The notes: generated from the sequence alone by a model not told the origin. Shown: positions 1 through 9,831, numbered from the stretch's first letter. The stretch: DNA of 64,000 nt from JBGAPI01 sp044221335 (GCA_044221335.1 JBGAPI010000013.1:43256-107255); one strand, 5' to 3'. Made by a program: numbers and translations.

Positions 1-319
1 GCATGCCCGCACCGGTCAGCTCCAGGCGACTGCGCGGCTCGCGGCTGCCGACCGCGTCGGGTCCTTCGAAGTCATCGATGCCGAACGCCGACAGCTGGGC
101 CGGATCGTCGAGCTGCAGCTGCCACACCACCTGGCCACCGGCGCCGGGCGTGCAGGACAGCTGCAAAAGCGCGGTGCCCATGCGGTCGCCGGCTTCCCAG
201 GTGCCGCTGCCGACGACGCTGCGCAGGCCGTTGTCGTCGACGCCGGCGTCCCAGGCATGGGCCGACGGAGCGAGGGCGAGGAGGGCGGCAAGACTGGCGG
301 CGAGGGTGCAACGGCGCAT
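1..319 (-). CDS. secreted protein of unknown function, 3' end cut by window edge
   Basis: Reading leftwards from an ATG at 319-317, the first 106 codons stay open to the window edge, so the C-terminus is missing. The start MRRCTLAASLAALLALAPSA followed by HA-W is a clear Sec signal peptide: positive n-region, Leu/Ala core and an A-H-A cleavage site. The mature part begins WDAGVDDNGLRSVVGSGTWEAGDRMGTALL and contains one Cys. I do not recognise the family. It is transcribed away from the ABC transporter genes that start at 618, with 298 bp between the two starts in which I see no gene. Confidence 0.6.
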   Translation of the reverse strand, partial: MRRCTLAASLAALLALAPSAHAWDAGVDDNGLRSVVGSGTWEAGDRMGTALLQLSCTPGAGGQVVWQLQLDDPAQLSAFGIDDFEGPDAVGSREPRSRLELTGAGM

Positions 320-617
320 GGTGGGGCTCGGGAATTCGTGGGGGCGGAATCCTAGCGGATCGGCTGTTGCAGGCGCGCCGACGTCGGAGCGGGAGAGGCG
401 ACCGTCGCGCGGGCGCGTCGGCCCGGGCAGCAGGGCTGGAGTGCCCCCCATTGCGCCCTTGCAACCTCCGAGACAAAACCGGTCTCTGATGCCCGGTCGC
501 CGCCCACCGTTGCGCCTGACCTTCGACACCCCCTGACCTTTCCCACGGGGAGCGATCGCCGCTCAGCGACTAGGGTGCGCGCGCCGTCGTCCCCGCCGCA
601 TCCACCGGAGCTTCCGC

Positions 618-1496
618 ATGCTGTCGATCGAGAATCTGTCCAAGACCTACGCCAACGGCGTGCGTGCGCTGACGAACGTCAGCCTCACGATCCCGCGCGG
701 CCTGTTCGGCCTGCTCGGCCCGAACGGCGCCGGCAAGTCGACGCTGATGCGCACGATCGCGACCCTGCAGGACGCCGACGGCGGCAGCATCCGCTTCGAC
801 GGCATCGACGTGCTCGCCGACAAGGACGCGCTGCGCCGCACCCTGGGCTACCTGCCGCAGGACTTCGGCGTCTACCCCAAGGTCAGCGCCGAGGAGCTGC
901 TCAACCACCTCGCGATGCTGAAGGGCGTGGTGAACCGCGGCGAGCGCCGCGACACCGTCGAGGCACTGCTGCGCCAGACCAACCTGTGGGAGGTCCGGAA
1001 GCGCAAGCTCGGTACCTACTCGGGCGGCATGCGCCAGCGCTTCGGCATCGCGCAGGCGCTGATCGGCAACCCGAAGCTCGTGATCGTGGACGAGCCGACC
1101 GCCGGCCTCGACCCGGAGGAGCGCAACCGCTTTCACAACCTGCTGGCCGAGATCGGCGAGAACGTCGTGGTCATCCTGTCGACCCACATCGTCGACGACG
1201 TCACGGAGCTTTGTCCGACGATGGCGATGATCTGCGCCGGCCGCGTGCTGCTGTCGGGCAAGCCGGCGGACGCGATCGAGGCGCTGGGATCGAAGGTCTG
1301 GCGCGCGCGGATCCGGCGCGCCGAACTCGCCGAGGCCGGACAGAAGTACGTCGTGCTGCAGTCCAGGATGATCGGCGGCGAGCCGGTGATCCACGTGTAC
1401 AGCGAGACCCGGCCGGAGCCGCGCTTCGAGCCGATCGCCGCGGACCTCGAGGACGTCTACTTCCACCAGTTGCGCCAGCACCGGGCGGCGGCCTGA
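618..1496 (+). CDS. ABC transporter ATP-binding protein
   Basis: This 292-residue protein is a complete ABC ATPase of the ABC-2 exporter class. Walker A is GPNGAGKST near residue 39, the signature is YSGGMRQR near 134, and Walker B with its glutamate is LVIVDEPTAGLDP near 153. A switch His follows in STHIVDD. The C-terminal 80 residues lie outside the nucleotide-binding fold, as is common in this class. It should energise the permease encoded 3 bp downstream (stop at 1496, next ATG at 1500), and the two genes are surely co-transcribed. The transported substrate cannot be read from the sequence. Confidence 0.95.
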   Translation: MLSIENLSKTYANGVRALTNVSLTIPRGLFGLLGPNGAGKSTLMRTIATLQDADGGSIRFDGIDVLADKDALRRTLGYLPQDFGVYPKVSAEELLNHLAMLKGVVNRGERRDTVEALLRQTNLWEVRKRKLGTYSGGMRQRFGIAQALIGNPKLVIVDEPTAGLDPEERNRFHNLLAEIGENVVVILSTHIVDDVTELCPTMAMICAGRVLLSGKPADAIEALGSKVWRARIRRAELAEAGQKYVVLQSRMIGGEPVIHVYSETRPEPRFEPIAADLEDVYFHQLRQHRAAA

Positions 1497-1499
1497 GCC

Positions 1500-4400
1500 A
1501 TGCGCCTGTTCCGGGAATTCTTCCGTTTCGAACTCGGCTTCCAGCTGCGCACGCCGCTGCTGTGGATCGTCACCGTGGCGCTGTCGGCGCTGGCGATGAC
1601 GGCGATCGCCACCGACCTCGTCACCGTCGGCAGCGCGATCGGCAACGTGCATCGCAACGCGCCGTCGGTCATCCTGAACTTCCTCGGCACCTTCTCGGCG
1701 CTGGGCATGTTCGTCGTGGTCAGCTTCGTCGCCAGCGGCCTGCTGCGCGACCACGAGCTCGGTACCGCGGAGCTGTTCTTCGCGACACCGATGAACAAGC
1801 GCGACTACCTGTTCGGCCGGATGGCGGGCGGCCTCGCCGCCTGCCTGGTGATCTTCCTCGGCATCGCGATCGGCATGTCCTTCGGCCAGACCCTGCCGGG
1901 CGTCGAGGCCGAGCGCCTCGGTCCCTATCCGCTGGCGGCCTACGGCTGGGGCTTCGCGTTCATCGTGATCCCCAATCTCCTGTTCATGACCGCGTTGATG
2001 GGCCTGCTCGCCGCGACCACCCGCAGCCTGCTGGTCACCTATCTCGGCGTGATCGGATTCTTCGTGTTGTGGTCGGTCAGCGGCGCGATCACCCGCGACC
2101 TCGACAACGTCTGGGTCGCGACGCTGATCGAGCCCTTCGGGCTGCGCGCGCTGTCCCGGACCATGCGCTACTGGTCGGCCGAGGAGCGCAACACCGGGCT
2201 GCCGGCGCTGTCGGGCTACCTGCTCGCCAACCGCGGACTCTGGCTCGCGATCTCGATCGCCCTGCTGGCCGCGACCTACGCGCGCTTCCAGCCGATGCGC
2301 GCCGACAGCGGCAGCGCGGCCAAGGGCAAGACCGCCGCACCGACCGCGCCTGCCGCGGTCGCCGCCGTGGCGACGACGACGCCGGCCGCGGTGCCCGCGG
2401 TGAACGCCCGTTCCGACCGCGGCGCCCGGCTCGCGCAGCTCGCGCACCTCGCCCGCAGCGAGACGATGGCCGTCCTCGCCGGCATCCCGTTCCGGGTGAT
2501 GCTCGCGTTCGGCGTGATGAACCTCGTCGGCAGCGCCTCGTTCTCCGACGTGCTGTTCGGCACCAAGGTGTTTCCGGTCACCCACCTGATGCTGGACACG
2601 CTGTCCGGCACCTACAACTTCCTGCTCTGGATCATCCTCACCTTCTACGCGGGCGAACTCGTGTTCCGCGAACGCGCGGCGAAGCTGGGCGAGGTGATCG
2701 ACGCGACGCCGATCCCGAACTGGCTGCCGCTGGCGGCGAAGTACATCGCGCTCACCGCCGTGATCGGCTGCTTCCTCGCGGTCGGCGCGGTCACCTGCAT
2801 GCTGTTCCAGCTGGCGAAGGGCTATACCTTCCTGGAACCGGCCGTCTACCTGGAGTCGCTCGCGCTCGATGCCTGGGTGTTCGCGCTGTACGCCGCGCTG
2901 GCGCTCGCCATCCAGGTGTTCTGCAACAACAAGTTCCTCGGCTACGCGGTGGTGATCGGCGTGCTGATCGTGCAGGCCGTGCTGCCGGTGCTGCACCTCG
3001 AGCACAACCTGCTGTTCTACGCGAGCTCGCCGCCGGCGCCGTACTCGGACATGAACGGCTTCGGCCACTTCCTTGCCGGCAAGCTGTGGTTCGACCTGCA
3101 CTGGACGCTGCTGGCCGCGATCCTGCTGGTCCTGGCGGCGCTGTTCTGGGTGCGCGGCAGCGACCCGTCGCGGCAGGACCGCAGCCGCGAGGCGCGCCGT
3201 CGCCTCACCGGCCTGCCGCGCCTCGCGCTCGCGGTCGCGGGGCTGGCCTTCGTCGCCAGCGCCGGCTGGATCTACTACAACACCTGCGTCCGGAACGACT
3301 TCGCCTCCAGCAGTCGGCGGCTCGACGACCAGGCCGACTACGAGAGGTCCTACGCCCGCTACGCCGGACTGGCGCAGCCCAGGATCACCGCGGTCAGCGC
3401 CGACGTCGACCTGCATCCCCATGAACGCCGCGCCGAGATCCGCGCGCGCTGGCACCTGGTGAACAAGTCGGGGCAGTCGATCGGCGCGTTCCACCTGACG
3501 CTGCCGGCCGAGGTCAAGGTCGATCGTCTCGACTTCGCGCCGCACCAGGACACCCTGATCGACGAGCGCCTGCAGTACCGCATCTACACGCTGGACACGC
3601 CGATGGCGCCGGGCGCGGAAATGGACATGGCGCTCGACCTGCACATCGCCAACGTCGGCTTCGGCAACGACTTGGGCTCGACGGCGCTGGTCGACAACGG
3701 CAGCTTCTTCAACAGCGGGCAGTCCTTCCCGGCGTTCGGCTACCAGCCGCGCTTCGAGATCGACGATCGCAACGAGCGCCGCAAGCGCGGCCTCGGCGAG
3801 CCGCGCCGGATGCCGAAGCTCGAGGACGTGGCGGCGCGCGCGAACCACTACATCGCCCGCGACGCCGACTGGATCGACTTCGAGACCACGGTGTCGACCG
3901 AGCCGGACCAGATCGCGCTGGCACCGGGATATCTGATCCGCGAGTGGAGCGAGAACGGTCGCCGCTACTTCCACTACAAGATGGACCGCCCGATGCTGCC
4001 GTTCTTCGCCTACCTGTCCGCGCACTGGGAAGTGAAGCGCGATCGCTGGCACGACCTCCCGATCGAGATCTACTACGACGCCAAGCATCCCTACAACGTC
4101 GACCGGATGATCGAAGGCGTGAAGGATTCGCTCGACTACACCGCGGCGAACTTCACCCCCTACCAGCACAGGCAGGTGCGGATCGTCGAATTCCCGCGCT
4201 ACGAGCGCTTCGCGCAGAGCTTCGCCAACACCATCCCGTTCTCCGAGTCGATCGGCTTCATCGCCGACCTGCGCGATCCGGAGCAGGTGGACTACGTCTA
4301 CTACGTGACCGCCCACGAGGTCGCCCACCAGTGGTGGGCGCACCAGGTGATCGGCGCGAACCTGCAGGGCGCCACCGTGATGAGCGAATCGCTGGCGCAG

Positions 4401-5108
4401 TACACCGCGCAGCAGGTGATGGCCCACCACTACGGCCCCGGGCAGATGCGCAAGTTCCTGAAGTACGAGCTCGACAACTACCTGTCCAGCCGCGGCGCCG
4501 AGCGGGTCGAGGAGCTGCCGCTGCTCCGGGTCGAGAACCAGCCCTACATCCACTACCGCAAAGGCTCGCTGGTGTTCTACCGCCTGGCGGACGAGATCGG
4601 CGAGGACCGGCTCAACCGCGCCCTGAAGCGCTACCTCGAGGACAAGGGCTTCCAGCAGCCGCCCTACACGACCTCGCAGGAGCTCGTCGACTACATCCGC
4701 GCCGAGGCGCCGGCGGACAAGCAGGCCCTGATCACCGACCTGTTCGAGAAGATCGCGTTCTACGACAACCGGGTCACCGCGGCGACGGCGAAGAAGCGCC
4801 CGGACGGAAAGTACGACGTCGAGATGAGCCTGCACGTCGACAAGGTCTACGCGGACGGCCGCGGCGTGGAGTCCGCCGGGACGGTCGACGACGACATCGA
4901 GATCGGCGCCTTCGCCCGCGCGCCTGGCGCCGGCGAGTCGACGGAGAAGGTGCTGTCGCTCGCGCGGCGGCACTTCGACGCCCGCGGCGATTCGACGCTC
5001 ACGCTGACCGTCGACGAGCTGCCCTACGAGGTCGGCATCGATCCGTACAACAAGTTCATCGATCGGGTGTCGACGGACAACCGCAAGCGGGTGACGCTGG
5101 TGCAGTAG
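1500..5108 (+). CDS. ABC-2 permease fused to an M1-family metallopeptidase
   Basis: The 1202-residue product joins two functions. Residues 1 to about 590 hold two blocks of ABC-2 membrane helices separated by an Ala/Pro/Thr-rich linker (about 275-305). After one more membrane segment near 575-595, the rest is a soluble peptidase predicted to lie in the periplasm. The zinc site is HEVAHQWW (H939, E940, H943), with the third ligand probably Glu963 in SESLAQY. The usual GAMEN exopeptidase motif is not recognisable; PFSESIGF occupies about that place. Fusions of this kind are known as ABC permease/M1 aminopeptidase proteins and pair with an adjacent ATPase, as here. Whether the peptidase acts on the transported substrate is unknown. 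Confidence 0.92.
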   Translation: MRLFREFFRFELGFQLRTPLLWIVTVALSALAMTAIATDLVTVGSAIGNVHRNAPSVILNFLGTFSALGMFVVVSFVASGLLRDHELGTAELFFATPMNKRDYLFGRMAGGLAACLVIFLGIAIGMSFGQTLPGVEAERLGPYPLAAYGWGFAFIVIPNLLFMTALMGLLAATTRSLLVTYLGVIGFFVLWSVSGAITRDLDNVWVATLIEPFGLRALSRTMRYWSAEERNTGLPALSGYLLANRGLWLAISIALLAATYARFQPMRADSGSAAKGKTAAPTAPAAVAAVATTTPAAVPAVNARSDRGARLAQLAHLARSETMAVLAGIPFRVMLAFGVMNLVGSASFSDVLFGTKVFPVTHLMLDTLSGTYNFLLWIILTFYAGELVFRERAAKLGEVIDATPIPNWLPLAAKYIALTAVIGCFLAVGAVTCMLFQLAKGYTFLEPAVYLESLALDAWVFALYAALALAIQVFCNNKFLGYAVVIGVLIVQAVLPVLHLEHNLLFYASSPPAPYSDMNGFGHFLAGKLWFDLHWTLLAAILLVLAALFWVRGSDPSRQDRSREARRRLTGLPRLALAVAGLAFVASAGWIYYNTCVRNDFASSSRRLDDQADYERSYARYAGLAQPRITAVSADVDLHPHERRAEIRARWHLVNKSGQSIGAFHLTLPAEVKVDRLDFAPHQDTLIDERLQYRIYTLDTPMAPGAEMDMALDLHIANVGFGNDLGSTALVDNGSFFNSGQSFPAFGYQPRFEIDDRNERRKRGLGEPRRMPKLEDVAARANHYIARDADWIDFETTVSTEPDQIALAPGYLIREWSENGRRYFHYKMDRPMLPFFAYLSAHWEVKRDRWHDLPIEIYYDAKHPYNVDRMIEGVKDSLDYTAANFTPYQHRQVRIVEFPRYERFAQSFANTIPFSESIGFIADLRDPEQVDYVYYVTAHEVAHQWWAHQVIGANLQGATVMSESLAQYTAQQVMAHHYGPGQMRKFLKYELDNYLSSRGAERVEELPLLRVENQPYIHYRKGSLVFYRLADEIGEDRLNRALKRYLEDKGFQQPPYTTSQELVDYIRAEAPADKQALITDLFEKIAFYDNRVTAATAKKRPDGKYDVEMSLHVDKVYADGRGVESAGTVDDDIEIGAFARAPGAGESTEKVLSLARRHFDARGDSTLTLTVDELPYEVGIDPYNKFIDRVSTDNRKRVTLVQ

Positions 5109-5211
5109 GCCTCGCGCCGCTCCGACGGGAGGCGAGGTGCCTGCCGGAAGTCACCACTTTCGGCGGAACGCTTGTCGCCACCGCTCTCGCGGCCGACACT
5201 AGTTCGCATCG

Positions 5212-6396
5212 GTGTCGTCGCGGAGCGGTGCGGTGGAACAGGCGGTGCGTCGGACCCATTGGCTTTCGCCGCTGTCGATTGCCGGCTATGTGACCTGGGC
5301 GACGATGACCTGGGCGGTGTGGCGCTCCTCGCCGGTCGCGACCTTCCTCCCTGCCGAGACCGCCCGTGCCGTCGCGCTCGGCGGCTGTGCTCTGTTCCTG
5401 CTGGCCTATCTCGGGCTGATCGTCGTCGGCTTGAGGCCACGCAACTGCGCGCCCTGGCTCGCGACCCAGGGCGTCGCGCTGCTGCTGATCGCGCTCGGCA
5501 CCCGCAATGGCGCGGCCGGCGTGCTGGCGATCATGCTGGCCGCGGAACTCGCCGCGATCTGCACGGTGCGCGAACTGCTGGTGAGCCTCGCGGTGCTCAA
5601 TCTCGGCCTGCTCGCGATCACCGTGCGGATCGTCGGCTGGGAGGACGCGCTGATCGGCTGGGCGTCGTTCGTCGCCTTCCAGGGCTTCTCGGCACTGTCC
5701 TCGCGCTACGCGCACCAGGCCGAGGTGGCGGCCGCGAGGCTCGCCGAGGCCAACGCGGAGCTCCTGGCGACCCGCGCACTGCTGGTCGAGAGCGCGCGCG
5801 ACCAGGAGAGGCTGTCGCTGTCGCGCGAGCTGCACGACGTCGCCGGTCACAAGCTGACGGCGCTGAAGCTGAACCTCGCGGCACTCGCGCGCGACCCGCT
5901 GCTGGCCGGACGCGAGCAGGTCACGCTGTCGGCGCAGCTGGCCGACGAACTGCTCGCCGACATCCGCGGCGTGGTCCGGCAGATGCGCGACCGCGCCGGC
6001 ATGGACCTCGCCGCCGCGATCACACGCCTCGCCTCGCCCTTCCCGCGGCCCGAGGTCCACATCGAGATCGCGGAGGATGCCCGCGTCGACCATGCGCTGA
6101 AGGCCGAGGCGCTGCTGCGCACCGCGCAGGAGGCGCTGACCAATGCCGCGCGCCACGCCGACGCCGACCACGTCTGGCTGGTGCTGCGCCGCCACCAGGA
6201 CCGGATCGAACTCGCCGTGCGCGACGACGGCCGCGGCGCTGCCCGGTCCGGCGGCGCCGGCAAAGCGAGCGGCGCGGGCAGCGGTCTCGCCGGAATGCGC
6301 GAGCGGCTGGAGGCCCTCGGCGGCGGCCTCGACATCGTGCCGACCGGCGCGCGCGGCTTCGCGCTCTCCGCGTGGCTGCCGGCGGGAGCGACATGA
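5212..6396 (+). CDS. NarL/DesK-type sensor histidine kinase
   Basis: The protein is 394 residues from a GTG start at 5212; no ATG lies nearby, so the start is tentative. Residues 20-150 contain about five to six hydrophobic helices, so sensing is probably in or near the membrane. A short coiled coil (about 160-195) leads into the HisKA_3 dimerisation helix with the phospho-acceptor His in SRELHDVAGHKLTALKLNL. An HATPase_c domain follows, with the N-box EALTNAARHA, DDGRG and a GSGLAGMRERLE lid. The gene overlaps the next one by 4 bp (ATGA), so it forms a two-component operon with the regulator. The signal is unknown. Confidence 0.92.
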   Translation: MSSRSGAVEQAVRRTHWLSPLSIAGYVTWATMTWAVWRSSPVATFLPAETARAVALGGCALFLLAYLGLIVVGLRPRNCAPWLATQGVALLLIALGTRNGAAGVLAIMLAAELAAICTVRELLVSLAVLNLGLLAITVRIVGWEDALIGWASFVAFQGFSALSSRYAHQAEVAAARLAEANAELLATRALLVESARDQERLSLSRELHDVAGHKLTALKLNLAALARDPLLAGREQVTLSAQLADELLADIRGVVRQMRDRAGMDLAAAITRLASPFPRPEVHIEIAEDARVDHALKAEALLRTAQEALTNAARHADADHVWLVLRRHQDRIELAVRDDGRGAARSGGAGKASGAGSGLAGMRERLEALGGGLDIVPTGARGFALSAWLPAGAT

Positions 6397-7058
6397 GCAC
6401 GCCGGTGCGGATCGCCTTGGCCGACGACCAGGCGCTGGTGCGCCGGGGCCTGACCGCGCTGATCGCGAGCCTCGGGGGGATCGAGATCGCGATCGAGGCC
6501 GAGGATGGCAGTGGCCTCGTCGCGGCACTCGCGGCGACGCCGGTCGACGTGGTGGTGAGCGACATCCGGATGCCGGGCATGACCGGCATCGAGGCGCTGC
6601 TGGCGCTGCGCGAACGCGGCGACCGCACGCCCGTGATCCTGCTCACCACCTTCGACGACAGCGACCTGCTGCTCGCCGCGGTCGACGCCGGCGCGCAGGG
6701 ATTCCTGCTGAAGGACGCCTCGCCCGAGGACCTGCGCGACGCGATCCTGCGCGTCGCCGCCGGCGAGACCCTGCTGCAGCCGGTGTCGACCGAGCCGGTG
6801 CGTGCCCGGCTGCGCTACCGCGACCCGAAACAGCCGGCGGCCGCTGCGCCGGGCCAGATCGCGCCGTCGGATCTCACGGAGCGGGAACTCGCGATCCTGC
6901 GACTCATTGCCGGCGGCTATTCGAACAAGGAGATCGCCCGTACCCTGTTCCTGGCCGAGGGCACGGTGAAGAACTACGTCTCCGACCTGCTGCTGAAGCT
7001 CGACTGCCGTGACCGGACGCGGGCGGTACTGAAGGCGATCACACTGCGCCTCATCTAG
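6393..7058 (+). CDS. LuxR/NarL-family response regulator
   Basis: This 221-residue regulator starts inside the stop of the kinase gene (ATGA at 6393). The receiver domain covers about 1-120: the acidic pair is DDQ near residue 11, the phospho-acceptor Asp is in VVVSDIRMPG, the switch Thr is in LLTTFDD, and Lys is in LLKDASPED. The C-terminal LuxR helix-turn-helix is complete (LTERELAILRLIAGGYSNKEIARTLFLAEGTVKNYVSDLL). It should be phosphorylated by the neighbouring kinase and bind DNA as a dimer. It may act on the upstream ABC/peptidase operon, only 100 bp away from the kinase gene; this is inference from position. Confidence 0.95.
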   Translation: MSTPVRIALADDQALVRRGLTALIASLGGIEIAIEAEDGSGLVAALAATPVDVVVSDIRMPGMTGIEALLALRERGDRTPVILLTTFDDSDLLLAAVDAGAQGFLLKDASPEDLRDAILRVAAGETLLQPVSTEPVRARLRYRDPKQPAAAAPGQIAPSDLTERELAILRLIAGGYSNKEIARTLFLAEGTVKNYVSDLLLKLDCRDRTRAVLKAITLRLI

Positions 7059-7068
7059 CCCCTGTTCC

Positions 7069-7179
7069 GTCATTGCGAGCGCAGCGAAGCAATCCAGCGC
7101 CTTCGCTCTGGTTCTGGCGTGACGAACAGCGAAGGCACTGGATTGCTTCGTCGGAGCTGCGCTCCTCCTCGCAATGACG
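7069..7179. repeat. palindromic intergenic repeat, family A
   Basis: A long imperfect inverted repeat starts with CGTCATTGCGAGCGCAGCGA and ends with its complement CTCGCAATGACGG. The inner arms CCAGCGCCTTCGCT and AGCGAAGGCACTGG also pair. The same element recurs at 20347, 21206, 29982, 32787, 36716 and 36851. It begins only 10 bp after the response-regulator stop, so it may fold at the 3' end of that mRNA. Confidence 0.85.
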
Positions 7180-7221
7180 GGCGTTGTCGGTCCGCCCGCG
7201 GCGCTGCGCGATAATGCCCCG

Positions 7222-7713
7222 GTGGACGCCTTCTTCGACCGCGACTACCCCCGCTACCCGGACCGTGCGACGGCCCGCGAATGGCTCCGACCGTGGAAGC
7301 TCTTCACCTTCGCGGTCGCGATGGCCTTGCTGCTCTACGGCGCCACCCACTACGAGATCGCGGACTGGGACGTCGGCGTGACCTGGTGGATGGGCGTGCT
7401 GACCTACCTGTCGGCACCGTGGGCAGTGCGGATGCTCGGCGGTGCGCTGCGCTACCGCCCGCCCGGCTGGTGGTGGCAGGCGCTGCTGGCGCTGGCCGCG
7501 GCGGTGTTCGTGGTCGACACCGTCTACGTCGCCTACCACCGCTCGGTCGGCAACACGATGTACCGCGAGGAGAATTTCCGCGCGTCGCTGCCGATCTACC
7601 TGATGGCCGGGGTGTTCTGGCTGTACCGCGGCAGCCTTGCCGAACTCCTCCGCGACCTCCGCGCATCGCTCCGCGGCCGCGACGCTTCCGGGCCGCCCGT
7701 CGACGGACCCTGA
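7222..7713 (+). CDS. small integral membrane protein, unknown function
   Basis: I place the start at a GTG (7222), giving a 163-residue protein beginning MDAFFDRDYPRYPD. An ATG 48 bp upstream lies inside the family A repeat and is less likely. Four hydrophobic segments are visible: LFTFAVAMALLLYGA, VTWWMGVLTYLSAPWAV, WWWQALLALAAAVFVVD and LPIYLMAGVFWLY. The C-terminus is charged and likely cytoplasmic. No motif that I recognise is present. It stands alone: a repeat precedes it and 231 bp without an obvious gene separates it from the DUF1800 gene. Confidence 0.75.
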   Translation: MDAFFDRDYPRYPDRATAREWLRPWKLFTFAVAMALLLYGATHYEIADWDVGVTWWMGVLTYLSAPWAVRMLGGALRYRPPGWWWQALLALAAAVFVVDTVYVAYHRSVGNTMYREENFRASLPIYLMAGVFWLYRGSLAELLRDLRASLRGRDASGPPVDGP

Positions 7714-7944
7714 TCCCCCGCCCGAAGGATTTTTCGTCGCGCGTGGCGGACTTGGCGATCGAACGGCGTCTCCTTGTCCTGATCGGGGGGTCGAACGCGC
7801 GCGCGACGGCGCCGACGAGTCCTCCGAAGTGTGGGCGAGTCGACGCTTTCGGGTGTTCGAGCCGCCCAGCATCCGCGTTTATCACATGGCGTTACGGTGC
7901 CGTGCGGCAAGGTCCGTGCGGGTCTTTGCGACAGGGGACAATTC

Positions 7945-9831
7945 ATGCAGACAAGTCGAATCCGATCCGCCGGAGTTGCGGTCGCCGTGGCGCTCGCACT
8001 TTCCGCGGGCAGCGCCCAGGCGCAATCGCACGCGATCGATGCGGGCTTCAGCGACGGCCTGGAGGACGGCCCCGGCAGTCGCGCCGACGCCGCGCGCTTC
8101 CTCGCCCAGGCGACCTTCGGGGCGACCGATGCCGACATTACCGAGGTGATGCAGCTCGGCTACGCCGGCTGGCTCGCCAAGCAGTATGCGGCGCCGGTCA
8201 GCTCGCAGCTCGCCTATTACAACTGGGTCACCGGCCCCCTGGCGGAGAACTACGGCTCGTCGGTGTTCCGGGAGGGCTGGTTCCTCGCCGCCCTCGGCGG
8301 CCCGGATCCGCGGACCCAGGCACCGATTCCACCGAACCACACCGACCAGCTGCGCCAGCGCGTCGCCTTCGCGCTGTCCGAGATCTTCGTGGTCTCCGAC
8401 AAGAACACGCTGCTCGACCAGCACCCCGACAGCTTCGCGCACATCTACGACATCTTCGCCAACAACGCGTTCGGCAACTACCGCACGCTCCTGGACCAGG
8501 TGACGCTGTCGCCGGCGATGGGCGTGTACCTCAACATGATGACCAATCATCGTGCCAATCTCGCCGTGAATCTGCATCCGGACGAGAACTACGCGCGCGA
8601 GATCAACCAGCTGTTCTCCGTCGGGCTCGTCATGCTCAATCCGGACGGCACGGTGCAGACCTCCGGCGGCCAGCCGGTGCCGACCTACAACCAGGCGGTC
8701 ATCACCAACTTCGCCCACGTGTTCACCGGCTGGACCTGGTCCGGCTGCACCACCGCCGCCGTGTTCGATTCCTGCGGCCCGGACAACAGCGCGGTTGCCG
8801 CGCGCACGCCGATGATCCCGATCGCGGCGCAGCACGACAACGGCACCGACGTCACCAACGACATCCTTTCGAAGCAGCTGCTGTCCTACGGCAGTGCGGC
8901 CTCCGGTGGCGTGGTGCCCAACGGCGGCACGCCGGCCCAGGACCTGGCCTTCGCGCTCGACAACATCTTCAACCATCCCAACGTCGGCCCCTTCATCGGC
9001 AAGCAGCTGATCCAGCGCCTGGTCACCTCGAACCCGAGCCCGGCCTACGTCGCGCGCGTCACCGCGGTGTTCAACAACAACGGCAGCGGGGTTCGCGGCG
9101 ACCTCAAGGCCGTCGTGCAGGCGATCCTGCTCGACCCCGAGGCGCGCTATGGCCATCTCGCCAACCCGAGCACCTACGGCAAGCTGCGCGAGCCGCTGCT
9201 GCGCATCACCCACCTGTGGCGGGCGATGAGCGCGCGCCATGCCTGCGGCAGCGACACCGCTTCCGGCAACACCATCCGCCACTACGGCAACATGCCCTAC
9301 CGCTACGCGGGCTATGCCACCGCCTACGCCACCGACGACACCATCTACGAGAGCGGCGTCGGCCAGGCCCCGCTCGATTCCGACACCGTGTTCAATTTTT
9401 TCAAGCCGAGCTTCAAGCCGCCGGGCGAGATGTCCACGGCGGGACTCGTCGGCCCGGAGTTCCAGATCAACACCGACGTGCTGAACATCAATTCGACCAA
9501 CAGCATGATGTACAAGGCCTTCGGCTACGACCTCACTGACACCTGCGACAACAGCGAGTTGGAGCTGGGCGAGGTGAAGATCAACACCACCCAGGACCTC
9601 GGCCTCGCTGGCCTCACCAATGGGCAGGGCGCGGATACCGCCGACCGGCTGATCGATGCCTACAACGTGCGCTTCATGTCGGGTCAGATGTCGGCGTTCA
9701 TGCGCAAGACCCTGCTCGACAACCTCAATGCGGTCAACGTCAACAGCTTCGGCGCTGACTGGAAACGCGAACGCGTAAGTCGCGCGCTGTACCTGATCCT
9801 GACCTCGCCCGAATACATGGTGCAGAAATGA
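7945..9831 (+). CDS. DUF1800 family exported protein
   Basis: The ATG at 7945 is preceded by AGGGGA and opens a Sec signal peptide (MQTSRIRSAGVAVAVALALSAGSAQAQ), which decides the start over an upstream in-frame ATG at 7831. The 628-residue product has the DUF1800 hallmarks: RFLAQATFGATDADI near residue 52, a QLRQRVAFALSEIFVVSD block, and ENYAREINQLFSVGLVMLNPDG in the middle. The region around GKQLIQRLV and PEARYGHLANPSTYGKLREPLLR is also typical. The biochemical role of the family is not established. It overlaps the DUF1501 gene by 4 bp, the usual partner, so the two are co-translated and presumably act together outside the cytoplasm. Confidence 0.93.
   Translation: MQTSRIRSAGVAVAVALALSAGSAQAQSHAIDAGFSDGLEDGPGSRADAARFLAQATFGATDADITEVMQLGYAGWLAKQYAAPVSSQLAYYNWVTGPLAENYGSSVFREGWFLAALGGPDPRTQAPIPPNHTDQLRQRVAFALSEIFVVSDKNTLLDQHPDSFAHIYDIFANNAFGNYRTLLDQVTLSPAMGVYLNMMTNHRANLAVNLHPDENYAREINQLFSVGLVMLNPDGTVQTSGGQPVPTYNQAVITNFAHVFTGWTWSGCTTAAVFDSCGPDNSAVAARTPMIPIAAQHDNGTDVTNDILSKQLLSYGSAASGGVVPNGGTPAQDLAFALDNIFNHPNVGPFIGKQLIQRLVTSNPSPAYVARVTAVFNNNGSGVRGDLKAVVQAILLDPEARYGHLANPSTYGKLREPLLRITHLWRAMSARHACGSDTASGNTIRHYGNMPYRYAGYATAYATDDTIYESGVGQAPLDSDTVFNFFKPSFKPPGEMSTAGLVGPEFQINTDVLNINSTNSMMYKAFGYDLTDTCDNSELELGEVKINTTQDLGLAGLTNGQGADTADRLIDAYNVRFMSGQMSAFMRKTLLDNLNAVNVNSFGADWKRERVSRALYLILTSPEYMVQK

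Noticed and set aside
570..4973. A very long open frame on the minus strand opposite the ABC/M1 gene, and similar ones opposite crbS-like, RHS and other genes
   Set aside because: At 70% GC, strands opposite real genes lack stop codons. These frames show no domain motifs and are His/Arg/Val-rich low-complexity sequences, while the other strand carries clear Walker, HEVAH or RHS motifs.
7174..7221. Upstream ATG for the small membrane protein
   Set aside because: It lies in the family A palindrome and adds MTGVVGPPAALRDNAP, which looks like translated intergenic sequence. The GTG at 7222 gives a more natural start.
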